Assembly: GCA_902524105.1 (NCBI GenBank)
Contig: CABZCD010000004.1
Span: 1 to 42,160 of the forward strand
Direction of reading: 5' to 3'
From: an uncultured Pelagibacteraceae bacterium
GTDB taxonomy: Bacteria; Pseudomonadota; Alphaproteobacteria; Pelagibacterales; Pelagibacteraceae
DNA: 42,160 nt
This document shows, in pieces, positions 7,344 to 15,041 of the stretch; position 1 is the first letter of the stretch; every line of letters starts with the position of its first letter. The notes under the pieces were generated by a model. It did not search any database, was not told the origin of the DNA, and saw only the letters and a list, made by a program, of their open reading frames with translations. Made by a program: the position numbers and the translations under genes.

Positions 7344-7429
7344 TGGTGCCCTCGGCCAGACTCGAACTGGCACTCCCAAAAGGGCAAGGATTTTAAGTCC
7401 TTTGTGTCTACCAATTTCACCACGAGGGC
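7344..7429 (-). tRNA. tRNA-Leu (UAA)
   Basis: This is a complete class II tRNA. The acceptor stem GCCCTCG pairs with CGAGGGC, the anticodon stem AAGGA/TCCTT encloses loop CTTAAAA (anticodon TAA), the long variable arm has CCC-TTTT-GGG, and the T stem GCCAG/CTGGC encloses TTCGAGT. A templated CCA follows the discriminator A. The 5' end is at 7429. The 3' 56 bases are one of the two att repeats, so the gene was rebuilt intact when the element integrated. It reads UUA codons, which are abundant in this AT-rich genome, so the gene is probably essential. Confidence 0.97.
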
Positions 7430-7498
7430 TTTAGTCATATTTTGTTGATATTGTTAATATATTAATACACAAGAGTTTTAAAGAAGTAAAAAAAAATT

Positions 7499-8242
7499 TT
7501 ATCTATTAATTTTGCGAAAATCTTTTGAAACATCTCCCCAATGACATCTGGGAAAAAATGGAAAACTATCTGTAGCAAAATACCTATAATTACCATCAAA
7601 TACTCTACCATTGCACTCATCTAAATCACCGCTGCCATCTATAAATTCGTAATCCTGTTTAAATGATCCATCATATTTACCAAAAGGTTTAATTTTTCTA
7701 TTTCCTTTTTTAAGCTGCCATGAAGTTTTAAACTTTCCAGGTATATATAAAATTTCAAATCCGTCGGCTGCATAACCAATTAATGATTGTCCATTTAATA
7801 ATAATGATGAATTAGGTTTGTGGTAATGATAAAGTCCTCTAAAGTCTAAATGACCGTTATATTCATCAATTCCAAATATTTTTTCAAAAGGTCTAATTGC
7901 TTCCAAATTTAATCCAGATGATTGATTTTGACTATGTTTTTTAGGAGAACTTTCATCAAACCAAGCTGCGGTGCTTGGTCTAATTGGAATGCCAGAAAGA
8001 GTAACACCAACTGTGGAAACAATATATCTTGAGGTTTTTTTCTTCGCTGGTTTTTTTGAAAAACAAAATTTTAAATTTTGTTTTTTAAAAATATTTGGGT
8101 TACCTTTTGTTGGGAATTTTCCAATTTTATGATTTGGAACTCCATTTGAAATAATGCATTTTTGTTCTGAGGATTGTATAACAGTGCTTTTAATGGTTAG
8201 TAAAAAGCCAAACAAAATAATTAAATAATTAATTCTTTTCAT
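7499..8242 (-). CDS. Secreted YHYH-domain protein
   Basis: This 247-aa protein has an N-terminal signal peptide (MKRINYLIILFGFLLTIKST, cleavage at about residue 22-25). The mature region shows CIISNGVPNHKIGKFP followed by GNPN, then GHLDFRGLYHYH with the YHYH motif at about residues 140-146, and GYAADGFEIL. These are the landmarks of the YHYH family found in marine and other environmental bacteria, whose activity is unknown. Two Cys-rich spots (near the start of the mature chain and CHWGDVS at the end) suggest disulphides outside the cytoplasm. It lies alone between the tRNA and the sugar permease gene, 26 bp after the latter's stop on the same strand, so it may be read from the ABC operon. 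Substrate and role remain unknown. Confidence 0.8.
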   Translation of the reverse strand: MKRINYLIILFGFLLTIKSTVIQSSEQKCIISNGVPNHKIGKFPTKGNPNIFKKQNLKFCFSKKPAKKKTSRYIVSTVGVTLSGIPIRPSTAAWFDESSPKKHSQNQSSGLNLEAIRPFEKIFGIDEYNGHLDFRGLYHYHKPNSSLLLNGQSLIGYAADGFEILYIPGKFKTSWQLKKGNRKIKPFGKYDGSFKQDYEFIDGSGDLDECNGRVFDGNYRYFATDSFPFFPRCHWGDVSKDFRKINR

Positions 8243-8268
8243 TTTTTTCCATAGAATTAACTGAAAAA

Positions 8269-9462
8269 CTACCCTTTGACACTACCAGATGTAAGGCCAC
8301 TAACCAAATATTTTTCAAAATATATAAAAATAAAAAGCACTGGTAGGGTAACTATAACAGATCCAGCCATTAAATATTGGCGCGGAGTTTCCGCATCCCC
8401 ACTTAAATATTGAATAGCCCTCGATAAAGTAAATGATTTGGGACTATCTAAAAACATTAAAGAAAATAGAAATTCATTCCATGCTATCATAAAAACATAT
8501 AGTGCTACCGATGCAATCGCTGGTAAACTTAGTGGAATAATAATTTTTAGAATAATGCCAAACCAATTTTGGCCATCCATGATACCTGCATCTTCAATTT
8601 CTTTAGGAATACTTTTAAAATACCCTTGCAACATATAAATAGCTACTGGAAGTGTCGTGGCTGTATAAACTATCAATAGACCAAAAATTGAGTTTCTTAA
8701 TCCTAGTTGACTAAATACAGTATATAACGGAATTACTAAAACTATAGCTGGAAACATATAAATAATTAAAATTGAAGTTGATAAAAAATTTTTACCAAAG
8801 AAATTTAACCTTGCAACTGCGTAAGCTGCTGGAATTGCAAATAACAACGTAACAATAACTGTTCCGATAGAAACAGCTGAACTTATTAAAATGTATCTAC
8901 CAAAATTATAAGTTTCAAAAATTACAAAATAAGATTTAAATAATTCTGGCAAACTTTTAGAGTAGTCTAGACTAAAATCGAGTGGATTGACTAATAAAGC
9001 AATTTGAGTTTTGAAGCTTGTAACTAGCATAATATAGAACGGAAATAAAATTACAAAAGCAAAAAAAACAATTCCAAACAAAGTGATAAAATCAAAGATA
9101 ATTTTTTCGGATATGAAATCTTCAGTTAAAGATTTTGTATCATATTTTTTTAATTTATTTGTAAAAAATAGTATTATTAAGAAAACTCCAAATATATACC
9201 AAAAAGGAGATGTTTCATTAAAGTAAAAATATAAAAAAGAAAATAAAAATGATAGTGAAAATATTTTAATTAAGTGATTAATTCTTTTTCCAATTAATAC
9301 AAATAATAAAGATAAAATAATACCATTAAAAAAGTTTCCTGTGATATTAAGATTCGTAAAGTTTAAACCTTGAAGCGTAGACATGATTTTCCAAATCGAC
9401 AAAATGGATGTAAGAAAAAAAGATGAAATAACCAAAAATATTGTTGTAGATTTAAATTTCAT
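8269..9462 (-). CDS. Sugar ABC transporter permease, MalG/AglG type
   Basis: This inner-membrane permease half carries the binding-protein-dependent transport signature EAAMMDG/EDAGIMDGQNWFGIILKIIIPLSLPAI-like block (as EIEDAGIMDG, about residue 290), which docks on the ATPase. The C-terminal 280 residues form the normal MalG-like core with six helices. The first 120 or so form an extra N-terminal region with several hydrophobic helices, as in longer AglG-type permeases. The ORF-track start at 9477 is a TTG; I prefer the ATG at 9462, preceded by GGGAA, giving 397 aa. It overlaps the preceding permease gene by 11 bp, so translation is likely coupled. The best family-level guess is an alpha-glucoside/trehalose/maltose or glucosylglycerol importer. 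The exact sugar cannot be read from the sequence. Confidence 0.88.
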   Translation of the reverse strand: MKFKSTTIFLVISSFFLTSILSIWKIMSTLQGLNFTNLNITGNFFNGIILSLLFVLIGKRINHLIKIFSLSFLFSFLYFYFNETSPFWYIFGVFLIILFFTNKLKKYDTKSLTEDFISEKIIFDFITLFGIVFFAFVILFPFYIMLVTSFKTQIALLVNPLDFSLDYSKSLPELFKSYFVIFETYNFGRYILISSAVSIGTVIVTLLFAIPAAYAVARLNFFGKNFLSTSILIIYMFPAIVLVIPLYTVFSQLGLRNSIFGLLIVYTATTLPVAIYMLQGYFKSIPKEIEDAGIMDGQNWFGIILKIIIPLSLPAIASVALYVFMIAWNEFLFSLMFLDSPKSFTLSRAIQYLSGDAETPRQYLMAGSVIVTLPVLFIFIYFEKYLVSGLTSGSVKG

Positions 9463-10711
9463 TTGCTTTTTTCCCAATTAGTCTAAAATAAATAATCATA
9501 AATGATAAAAGCAACATCACTATAACAATTGAAACAGCAGAACCCATTCCAATATCTGAAACAGCAAAGCCTTGCTGATAAACATTTATAGGTAACGTTC
9601 TTGTTCCAGATGCTCCACCAGTTAATAAAAAAATATCTTCAAATTTATTAAAGTTCCAAATAAATCTAATCATAAACAAAATAGAAATAATCGCTGTAAT
9701 TTGAGGAAGTGTAATATGTATAAATTTTTGAACTGGACTTGCTCCGTCTACTTCTGCTGCTTCATATAAACTTTGTGGAATAGCTTGTAATCTGGCTAAT
9801 ATAAAAAGAAAAGCTAGAGGAAAATAACGCCAAATTTCAAAAAATATAACTGTTGTTAATGCCAACCTTAATTTGAAATCAAATCCAAATATACTTATTG
9901 TAATATATTTTTGGCCTAATAAATTAATTGGTGACTCAATAATATTAAAGTTAACCAATAGAGCATTTAAAGTTCCACTATTAGGATCTAGCAATAATGT
10001 CCAAGTATAAGCTAATGCAACAACAGGGCCTACATATGGAAAAAGAAGAATGCCACGCATATAAGATCTCCCTTGGATGTTTTGATTTACCAATTGCGCC
10101 GCTAAAATCCCAAAAATTATTGCACCCACTGTACCAAAAAAAGTGAAGTAAAATGTAGTTGAAAGTAAATCAATAAAATTATTTTCGTAAAAAACTTTTT
10201 TAAAGTTTTCTAGAGTAAAATTTGTTGTTAGTAATGGATTATCTGATTTTCCACTTAAAATTGGTTTTTGAGATTTTATTATTTCTTTTTTAATTTTTTC
10301 ACCATCTATATTTTTTAATATTATTTCAAAATTTTCTTTATATTTTGCTTCCCAATTTCCAAAATCACAAATGATCTTTTTAGATTTAAAATTACATCTT
10401 GAGTCTAAATTTAATATTGAAATATTTTTAGGAAATTTATCTTGGAATTTAACATTTCTTATTTCTTGAATTAATGAACTATTTCTTAATTTATAAACAA
10501 TTTTTAATTCTGACCCATCATCAGAAAAAGATTTAACGATTTTTTTAGCTCTAGGTTCTGGAATTCTTATATCTTTTAACTCAATATCTTTAAAACTTAT
10601 CCAAATATTTGCAAATATTGGAAATAATACAATTGCGAAAACTAACAAAACTGCTGGTAAGACTAGAGTGTAAGCAGTTCTTTTTTCTAATTTTAATAAT
10701 GTATTGCTCAT
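9452..10711 (-). CDS. Sugar ABC transporter permease, MalF/AglF type, with periplasmic insertion
   Basis: This is the partner permease of the MalG-type protein, 419 aa. The EAA loop is YEAAEVDGASPVQKFIHITLPQI (about residues 318-340). TM1 lies at about 14-36. Residues about 42-165 form a hydrophilic insertion before TM2 that resembles a DUF11-like beta-sandwich: KFPKNISILNL, then a Cys, then KKIICDFGNW and a closing NFEIILK strand. MalF has an unrelated large periplasmic loop at a similar place that touches the binding protein, so this insertion may do the same job. A 15-bp hairpin separates the gene from the upstream binding-protein gene. The permease core is secure, the insertion's family assignment is by eye, and the sugar specificity is unknown. 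Confidence 0.87.
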   Translation of the reverse strand: MSNTLLKLEKRTAYTLVLPAVLLVFAIVLFPIFANIWISFKDIELKDIRIPEPRAKKIVKSFSDDGSELKIVYKLRNSSLIQEIRNVKFQDKFPKNISILNLDSRCNFKSKKIICDFGNWEAKYKENFEIILKNIDGEKIKKEIIKSQKPILSGKSDNPLLTTNFTLENFKKVFYENNFIDLLSTTFYFTFFGTVGAIIFGILAAQLVNQNIQGRSYMRGILLFPYVGPVVALAYTWTLLLDPNSGTLNALLVNFNIIESPINLLGQKYITISIFGFDFKLRLALTTVIFFEIWRYFPLAFLFILARLQAIPQSLYEAAEVDGASPVQKFIHITLPQITAIISILFMIRFIWNFNKFEDIFLLTGGASGTRTLPINVYQQGFAVSDIGMGSAVSIVIVMLLLSFMIIYFRLIGKKANEI

Positions 10712-10714
10712 AAT

Positions 10715-10747
10715 AAAAAGCGGATAATAAAGTATTATCCGCTTTTT
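10715..10747 (-). terminator. Hairpin between binding-protein and permease genes (partial terminator)
   Basis: A perfect 15-bp stem, AAAAAGCGGATAATA with TATTATCCGCTTTTT, has a 3-base loop and ends in a T run in the direction of transcription. It lies just after the binding-protein stop at 10761 and before the permease start at 10711. Such stem-loops, as between malE and malF in enteric bacteria, reduce read-through or protect the upstream mRNA, so that binding protein exceeds permease. Because of the A and T runs it would work in both directions. Confidence 0.85.
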
Positions 10748-10760
10748 ATAAATTTATTTT

Positions 10761-12089
10761 TTAAAACTTAGCTAATTCAGCGTTTATTTTATTAACCGCT
10801 TCATCAACTGAGATTTGATCATCTATGTATTCTCTGGTGATTCTATTTAAGAACTGAGAATTAATGATTTTCGATGCTCGAGAAAGTTCACCCTCTTTAA
10901 CTCCCCATCTGTTTGCAGTATCTAAACCAGCAACAATGTTATCAATAACATCTGCAGAATACAGGTCAGTTAATGGTGCCTTTCTATCAACACCTACAGG
11001 TAATTTACTCCATGCTTTCGTGTAAGCACTTGGGTCACTCTTGTTTCCTCTTCTTACAGGAAATTTTCCTTCAGGAGCTATTCCTAATGTCGCTGTATAT
11101 CCCTCGCTCATTGAATACTCTATGAATTTTTTAGCTTCGTCAGTATCTGCATCTGCTGTTATTCCAAAGTATCTTACATCAGCCCAAGCAGCTCCTTTTT
11201 TATTATTTGGTCCACTAAAATTAGTAATAAAACCAGTTTTAGAGGCTAGCTCTGGTGAAGTAGGATCATTATTTATTGTTGGAGGAGCAGAGTCTCTTAA
11301 TCCTGCTAACTCATCCATTATAAATGGAGACCAAATAACCATTGGTGTTTTTCCAGCGAAATATAAAGCTCTAGATTGTTTCCAGAACAATTCTCCAGGA
11401 GGACTTGCTTTAGCAATTACTTTGTAAAATTCTAGAGAATTTTTTAATGCTTTACCCTGCTTTTTAGTTCCACCTTTTTTAACAAAGTTAACTCCATTTG
11501 CTAAAAGTACATGCTCTAATACTTGACTCATAAAGTTTTCATCTGTTTTGGTAGCTGCAACAAATCCAAACATGTCATTACTTGATAATGTATTTACAGC
11601 TTTGACAATATTTGCATATGATGTTGGTGGTTCTAATCCAGCCTTTGCAAATAAATCTTTTCTATAAACAACCATTTGTGTCCAACCATCAACTGGAACA
11701 GCTGCAATTTTTCCACCTTTCTTAGCCATATTTAATGCGCCTGGTGCAAATGTTTTTTTTCCCAAAGACTTAACAACATCATTATTTGCATCTACATCTA
11801 ATATGCCTGCTTCAGCCCATGGCAAAACATATTGTAGAGTGTGATAAATAACATCTGGCAGATCTCCCGCTGCAGCAGCTGCAGTAGCTCTTGTTCCAAG
11901 ATCTTTTTCCTCAATTGGTATGACTTCAACTTTGATGCCTGTTTTTGCTTCAAAGGCTTTGGCCATTTCCCCTTGCTTTGCCATTCTCTCTGGTTGGACT
12001 TCTGTTGTCCAAAATTTAATATCTGCAAAACTAGTATTAAAAATTAAAAATACTATTACAAATATACTAATTAAGATTTTTTTAATCAT
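10761..12089 (-). CDS. Sugar ABC transporter substrate-binding protein
   Basis: This is a periplasmic family-1 extracellular solute-binding protein. The ORF track extends to 12146, but the protein clearly begins at the ATG at 12089: it is preceded by AAGGGGGT, a strong ribosome-binding sequence, and opens with the signal peptide MIKKILISIFVIVFLIFNTSFA. That gives 442 aa. The mature N-terminus reads DIKFWTTEVQPERMAKQ and then AFEAKTGIKVEVIPI and DLPDVIYHTLQYVLPWAEAG, as in maltose/alpha-glucoside binding proteins. A hinge region and WSPFIMDELAGLRD lie in the middle. It is first in a minus-strand operon with both permeases and is divergent from the ATPase. The ligand is not identifiable; trehalose, maltose, sucrose and glucosylglycerol are all possible. 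Confidence 0.88.
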   Translation of the reverse strand: MIKKILISIFVIVFLIFNTSFADIKFWTTEVQPERMAKQGEMAKAFEAKTGIKVEVIPIEEKDLGTRATAAAAAGDLPDVIYHTLQYVLPWAEAGILDVDANNDVVKSLGKKTFAPGALNMAKKGGKIAAVPVDGWTQMVVYRKDLFAKAGLEPPTSYANIVKAVNTLSSNDMFGFVAATKTDENFMSQVLEHVLLANGVNFVKKGGTKKQGKALKNSLEFYKVIAKASPPGELFWKQSRALYFAGKTPMVIWSPFIMDELAGLRDSAPPTINNDPTSPELASKTGFITNFSGPNNKKGAAWADVRYFGITADADTDEAKKFIEYSMSEGYTATLGIAPEGKFPVRRGNKSDPSAYTKAWSKLPVGVDRKAPLTDLYSADVIDNIVAGLDTANRWGVKEGELSRASKIINSQFLNRITREYIDDQISVDEAVNKINAELAKF

Positions 12090-12199
12090 ATAACCCCCTT
12101 TTTTTATTGCCTTAAATCTAGCAGTGTAATAAATTTTTAACAACAATTAATGTTATACTGTTACACAAGAATTGGTTAAAATCCTTAGAATTTTTATAA
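12090..12199. promoter_or_regulatory. Divergent promoter/operator region of the sugar importer
   Basis: These 110 bp separate the binding-protein start from the ATPase start. Plus strand: TGTTATACT (12151-12159) fits an extended -10 box for the ATPase gene. Minus strand: TTGTTA, a 17-bp spacer and TAGATT fit a promoter for the binding-protein operon. GTGTAA (12124-12129) and TTACAC (12161-12166), and inside them TAACA (12138-12142) and TGTTA (12151-12155), are inverted repeats that could form a shared operator for a LacI-type regulator. No regulator gene is adjacent, so this is suggestive only. Confidence 0.45.
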
Positions 12200-13252
12200 A
12201 TGTCAAAAATTGTTATTAAAAATCTCGAAAAATCATACGGTGATAATAAGGTTATAAGTAATTTTAATATTAATATAAATGATGGAGAATTTATTGTTTT
12301 AGTAGGTCCCTCAGGTTGTGGAAAATCTACTTTATTAAGAATGATATCAGGACTAGAGAATATCGATCAAGGAGAAATTTTTTTAGATCAAAAATTAATA
12401 AATAATCTACTTCCTTCTAAACGTGAAATAGCAATGGTTTTTCAATCCTATGCTTTATACCCACATATGAATGTTTTTGAAAACATGTCCTTTGGCTTAA
12501 AAATGGAAAAAATTTCAAAAAGTGAAATTAATCAAAAAGTTAATAATGCTGCAGCAATACTTCAAATTGAAGATTTACTTGAAAGAAAGCCTAAACACCT
12601 TTCAGGTGGACAAAAACAAAGAGTTGCTATTGGTAGAGCAATCACGAGGAGTCCTAAAGTTTTCTTATTTGACGAACCATTATCGAATCTTGATGCCGCT
12701 TTAAGATCTGAAATGAGGGTTGAAATATCTAAGCTGCATGAAAAAATGAATTCAAATATAATTTATGTAACACATGATCAAGTCGAAGCAATGACCTTGG
12801 CTGATAGAATTGTAGTTCTTAACAAGGGAAATATCGAACAATATGGAACACCTAATGAGATTTACTCAAATCCAAATAATATTTTTGTTGCAGAATTCAT
12901 TGGATCACCAAAAATGAATATAATTAAGATTAATAAAGAACACATTGTGAATTCAAACACTTTGCACTTGTTCAATAATAAAATAACTTTTGATAATATA
13001 GAATTTAAAGATGAGATTTATCTAGGTATTAGACCTGAAGATATAAGCTTAGAAAGCAATCTTGAAATCGAATTAGAGGTAAAAATTGATCTCGTAGAAA
13101 ACTTAGGGTTTGAAAAAATTATTTATTCTAAGGTTTCAAATAATCAAATTATTATTAAATCATCAAAAAATATTAGTAGCAATTCACTGAAAGTATCTTT
13201 TTCAAAAAATAAGGTATTATTTTTTAACAAACATAAAAATAGGATTAGATAA
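12200..13252 (+). CDS. Sugar ABC transporter ATPase, MalK/UgpC type
   Basis: This 350-aa cytoplasmic ATPase powers the importer encoded divergently. Walker A GPSGCGKST is at residues 36-44, the Q-loop at about 82 (MVFQSYALYPHM), the signature LSGGQ at 134-138, Walker B FLFDEP at 155-160 and the H-loop THD at 191-193. The C-terminal part, from about 235, includes VAEFIGSPKMN and YLGIRPEDI and is the TOBE/regulatory domain of the MalK-UgpC-MsmK group. The C-terminal domain looks more drifted than the ATPase core. The gene is transcribed away from the other importer genes from a 110-bp shared promoter region and ends 30 bp from the convergent FAH gene. In small genomes one such ATPase can serve several importers, so it may also serve other sugar systems. 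Confidence 0.93.
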   Translation: MSKIVIKNLEKSYGDNKVISNFNININDGEFIVLVGPSGCGKSTLLRMISGLENIDQGEIFLDQKLINNLLPSKREIAMVFQSYALYPHMNVFENMSFGLKMEKISKSEINQKVNNAAAILQIEDLLERKPKHLSGGQKQRVAIGRAITRSPKVFLFDEPLSNLDAALRSEMRVEISKLHEKMNSNIIYVTHDQVEAMTLADRIVVLNKGNIEQYGTPNEIYSNPNNIFVAEFIGSPKMNIIKINKEHIVNSNTLHLFNNKITFDNIEFKDEIYLGIRPEDISLESNLEIELEVKIDLVENLGFEKIIYSKVSNNQIIIKSSKNISSNSLKVSFSKNKVLFFNKHKNRIR

Positions 13253-13282
13253 TTTCTTTTGGATAAGTTCTAATATTTAATT

Positions 13283-14125
13283 TTAAGCTTTAACAACCCT
13301 GTGTTTTTGTTTTCCTAATTTATCTATTCCTAGGATAAGTTCCTCTCCACCTTTTAAAAATTTAGGTGGTTTCATATTTTCTCCCACGCCATTAGGTGTT
13401 CCAGTGCAGCATATGTCTCCTGGATATAAAGTCATACAGTGACTCATATAAGAAACGAGTTGTTCTAAATTAAAAATCATATCTTTGGTGTTTCCAGTTT
13501 GCATTCTTTCACCATTTACATCCAAAAACATGTTAAGATTATTGTAATCTTTAACTTCATCTTTTGTAAGAATGTATGGTCCTATTGGTCCAAAAGTATC
13601 AAATCCTTTTCCTTTGTCCCAAGTAAGACCTTTGTTTTTTTGAAATTCTCTTTCACTTACATCTGTGACTAAGAAAAACCCTAAAATATAATCTAGGGCA
13701 TTTTTTACATCAACATATTTTGCTTTTTTTCCCATTACGAAACCAATTTCAACTTCCCAATCAGTATGGTTTGAATTTTTTGGGACTTCAATGTCATCGT
13801 TAGGTCCAACTATGCAATTCGTAAATTTTGAAAAGATAATTGGTTCTTTGGGAATGGGTAAATTTTGTTCTGTTGCATGATCTTTAAAATTTAGGCCAAT
13901 TCCTAAAAACTTTGAAGGATTTTTAACACAAGCTCCTATTCTAGAGTTTGCATTAAGAGCTGGTAAATCTTTAATATTTAATTTTTTTATCTTTTCAATA
14001 GTTTCAAAATTTAAATTGTCTGGATTTAGATCAGTTATAACACTTGATAGATCTTTATAAGAACCATCTTTATCTATTATTGCTGGTTTTTCTTTACCTA
14101 ACTCACCTATTCTACAAAGTTTCAT
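13283..14125 (-). CDS. Fumarylacetoacetate hydrolase (FAH) family protein
   Basis: The 280-aa protein has the FAH-superfamily core: FLGIGLNFKDHA (about residue 80), the metal-binding region DWEVEIGFVMGKKA (E-x-E near residue 130), FLVTDVSEREFQ, GKGFDTFGPIGPYI and PGDICCTGTPNGVG (about 240). Relatives act on acylpyruvates, 2-oxo-hept-ene-dioates, ureidoglycolate or oxaloacetate with Mg2+, and the substrate cannot be chosen from motifs alone. An N-terminal 70-residue domain (MKLCRIGELGKEKPAIID) is typical of ureidoglycolate lyase-like and related longer members. It is the last gene of the cinA-GT17-GT run, starting 4 bp after the glycosyltransferase-like gene, but a functional link to those genes is not evident. 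Confidence 0.85.
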   Translation of the reverse strand: MKLCRIGELGKEKPAIIDKDGSYKDLSSVITDLNPDNLNFETIEKIKKLNIKDLPALNANSRIGACVKNPSKFLGIGLNFKDHATEQNLPIPKEPIIFSKFTNCIVGPNDDIEVPKNSNHTDWEVEIGFVMGKKAKYVDVKNALDYILGFFLVTDVSEREFQKNKGLTWDKGKGFDTFGPIGPYILTKDEVKDYNNLNMFLDVNGERMQTGNTKDMIFNLEQLVSYMSHCMTLYPGDICCTGTPNGVGENMKPPKFLKGGEELILGIDKLGKQKHRVVKA

Positions 14126-14129
14126 AGTT

Positions 14130-15041
14130 TTATTTAATTATGTTTCTTAAACTTGTTTCTAAAATTTTTCCCTTTAATGTCTTTATATTTACCTTTATAT
14201 TTTTATCAACTCTCATATCTACCCCATTTTTCCATATTCCAGCAGCTAAATGCATAATACCTATCTCATTATTAGGGATATTTGGCTCTTTAAATGTTTT
14301 ATTTCTTTCGTCATAAACCGGGAGAAGATGGCTTGTAATCCAATTGTGACTAATGGGTAAAAATTCTGTTGGGATATTATCTAAATAGACCGACATGTTG
14401 ATCGCTAATCCCTCTGATCCAAACACTCTTCCTTTATTTAAAACTTTTTTTAAGTTATTTTGCCAAGTTTGCCAACTAGGTGAATTTTTCATTAGAGAAA
14501 AAACTCCAATATTTAAATGCGGTGCGAATGCTATTTTTCTTGCGTTATTTTCTGAAACGCCTGACATTTTAGCGTGCTTATAATTTTGAGTTTTGATAGC
14601 TGCAAATTTCCCAAGTATCCAATTTACTTTTGCTAAGCTTCTATAGCCAGGCCCTATTGATTGTGTGATACCTAATTTATTATTTTCGCAAGCTTTAAAA
14701 TAATTTTCAACACAACTCCAAGAATTTATCCAAGCATCGCAATCTATCCATAAATATTTATCATAGTTAGGAAAATATTTGGGCAAAAAAGCTCTGGACA
14801 CTTGGCTTTTCAACCATTCTTTATTTTTCTTATGAAAAGGTATTTCTATATCCCACTCTGCTTTTTTAATCTCATCAACCGAGGTGCTTATTTTATCAAC
14901 TTGATTAGGGGTTAGGCCTGCATCTAAAACACAAATATTAATTTTTTCACTTTCTTCAAATTTTCTGATTGAATGAATGAGCTCTTCAAGTAGTGGAAAA
15001 TAATTTGAGTCTGAAAGTGTGACTATTGTTTTTTTTGTCAT
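14130..15041 (-). CDS. GT-A-fold glycosyltransferase-like protein
   Basis: This 303-aa protein probably transfers a sugar from a nucleotide donor. The opening KTIVTLSDSNYFPLLEELIHS and a metal-binding-type DCD (residues 100-102, in YLWIDCDAWI) match the layout of GT8-like glycosyltransferases. FAPHLNIGVFSL and FGSEGLAINM further on correspond to acceptor-side conserved blocks, and HLAAGIWK near the C-terminus looks like the third metal-ligand region. No signal peptide or membrane segment is apparent, so it is cytoplasmic. Its ATG abuts the stop of the GT17-like gene, and the pair probably act on one glycan. Donor and acceptor are unknown, and the exact GT family is uncertain. Confidence 0.65.
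   Translation of the reverse strand: MTKKTIVTLSDSNYFPLLEELIHSIRKFEESEKINICVLDAGLTPNQVDKISTSVDEIKKAEWDIEIPFHKKNKEWLKSQVSRAFLPKYFPNYDKYLWIDCDAWINSWSCVENYFKACENNKLGITQSIGPGYRSLAKVNWILGKFAAIKTQNYKHAKMSGVSENNARKIAFAPHLNIGVFSLMKNSPSWQTWQNNLKKVLNKGRVFGSEGLAINMSVYLDNIPTEFLPISHNWITSHLLPVYDERNKTFKEPNIPNNEIGIMHLAAGIWKNGVDMRVDKNIKVNIKTLKGKILETSLRNIIK

Larger units (their letters stand above)
6553..7399. mobile_element. Mini integrated element or prophage remnant in tRNA-Leu(UAA)
   Basis: The segment is bounded by the two 56-bp tRNA-Leu repeats; the unique interior is 6609-7343 (735 bp). It carries one repressor-like HTH gene (6702-7292), an operator-like palindrome, outward and inward promoter-like sequences, and a group of three imperfect 9-bp repeats next to the distal repeat. 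There is no integrase, excisionase or structural gene, so it is either a deletion remnant of a larger temperate phage or island, or a minimal element moved by an integrase in trans. Tyrosine integrases commonly target tRNA 3' halves, and temperate phages of marine SAR11 bacteria are reported to integrate in tRNA genes. Phage origin is inferred from the repressor; the integration footprint is seen directly. Confidence 0.82.

Noticed and set aside
11041-11427. 128-aa plus-strand ORF inside the sugar-binding-protein gene
   Set aside because: It is a shadow of a conserved solute-binding protein on the minus strand, with no independent features.
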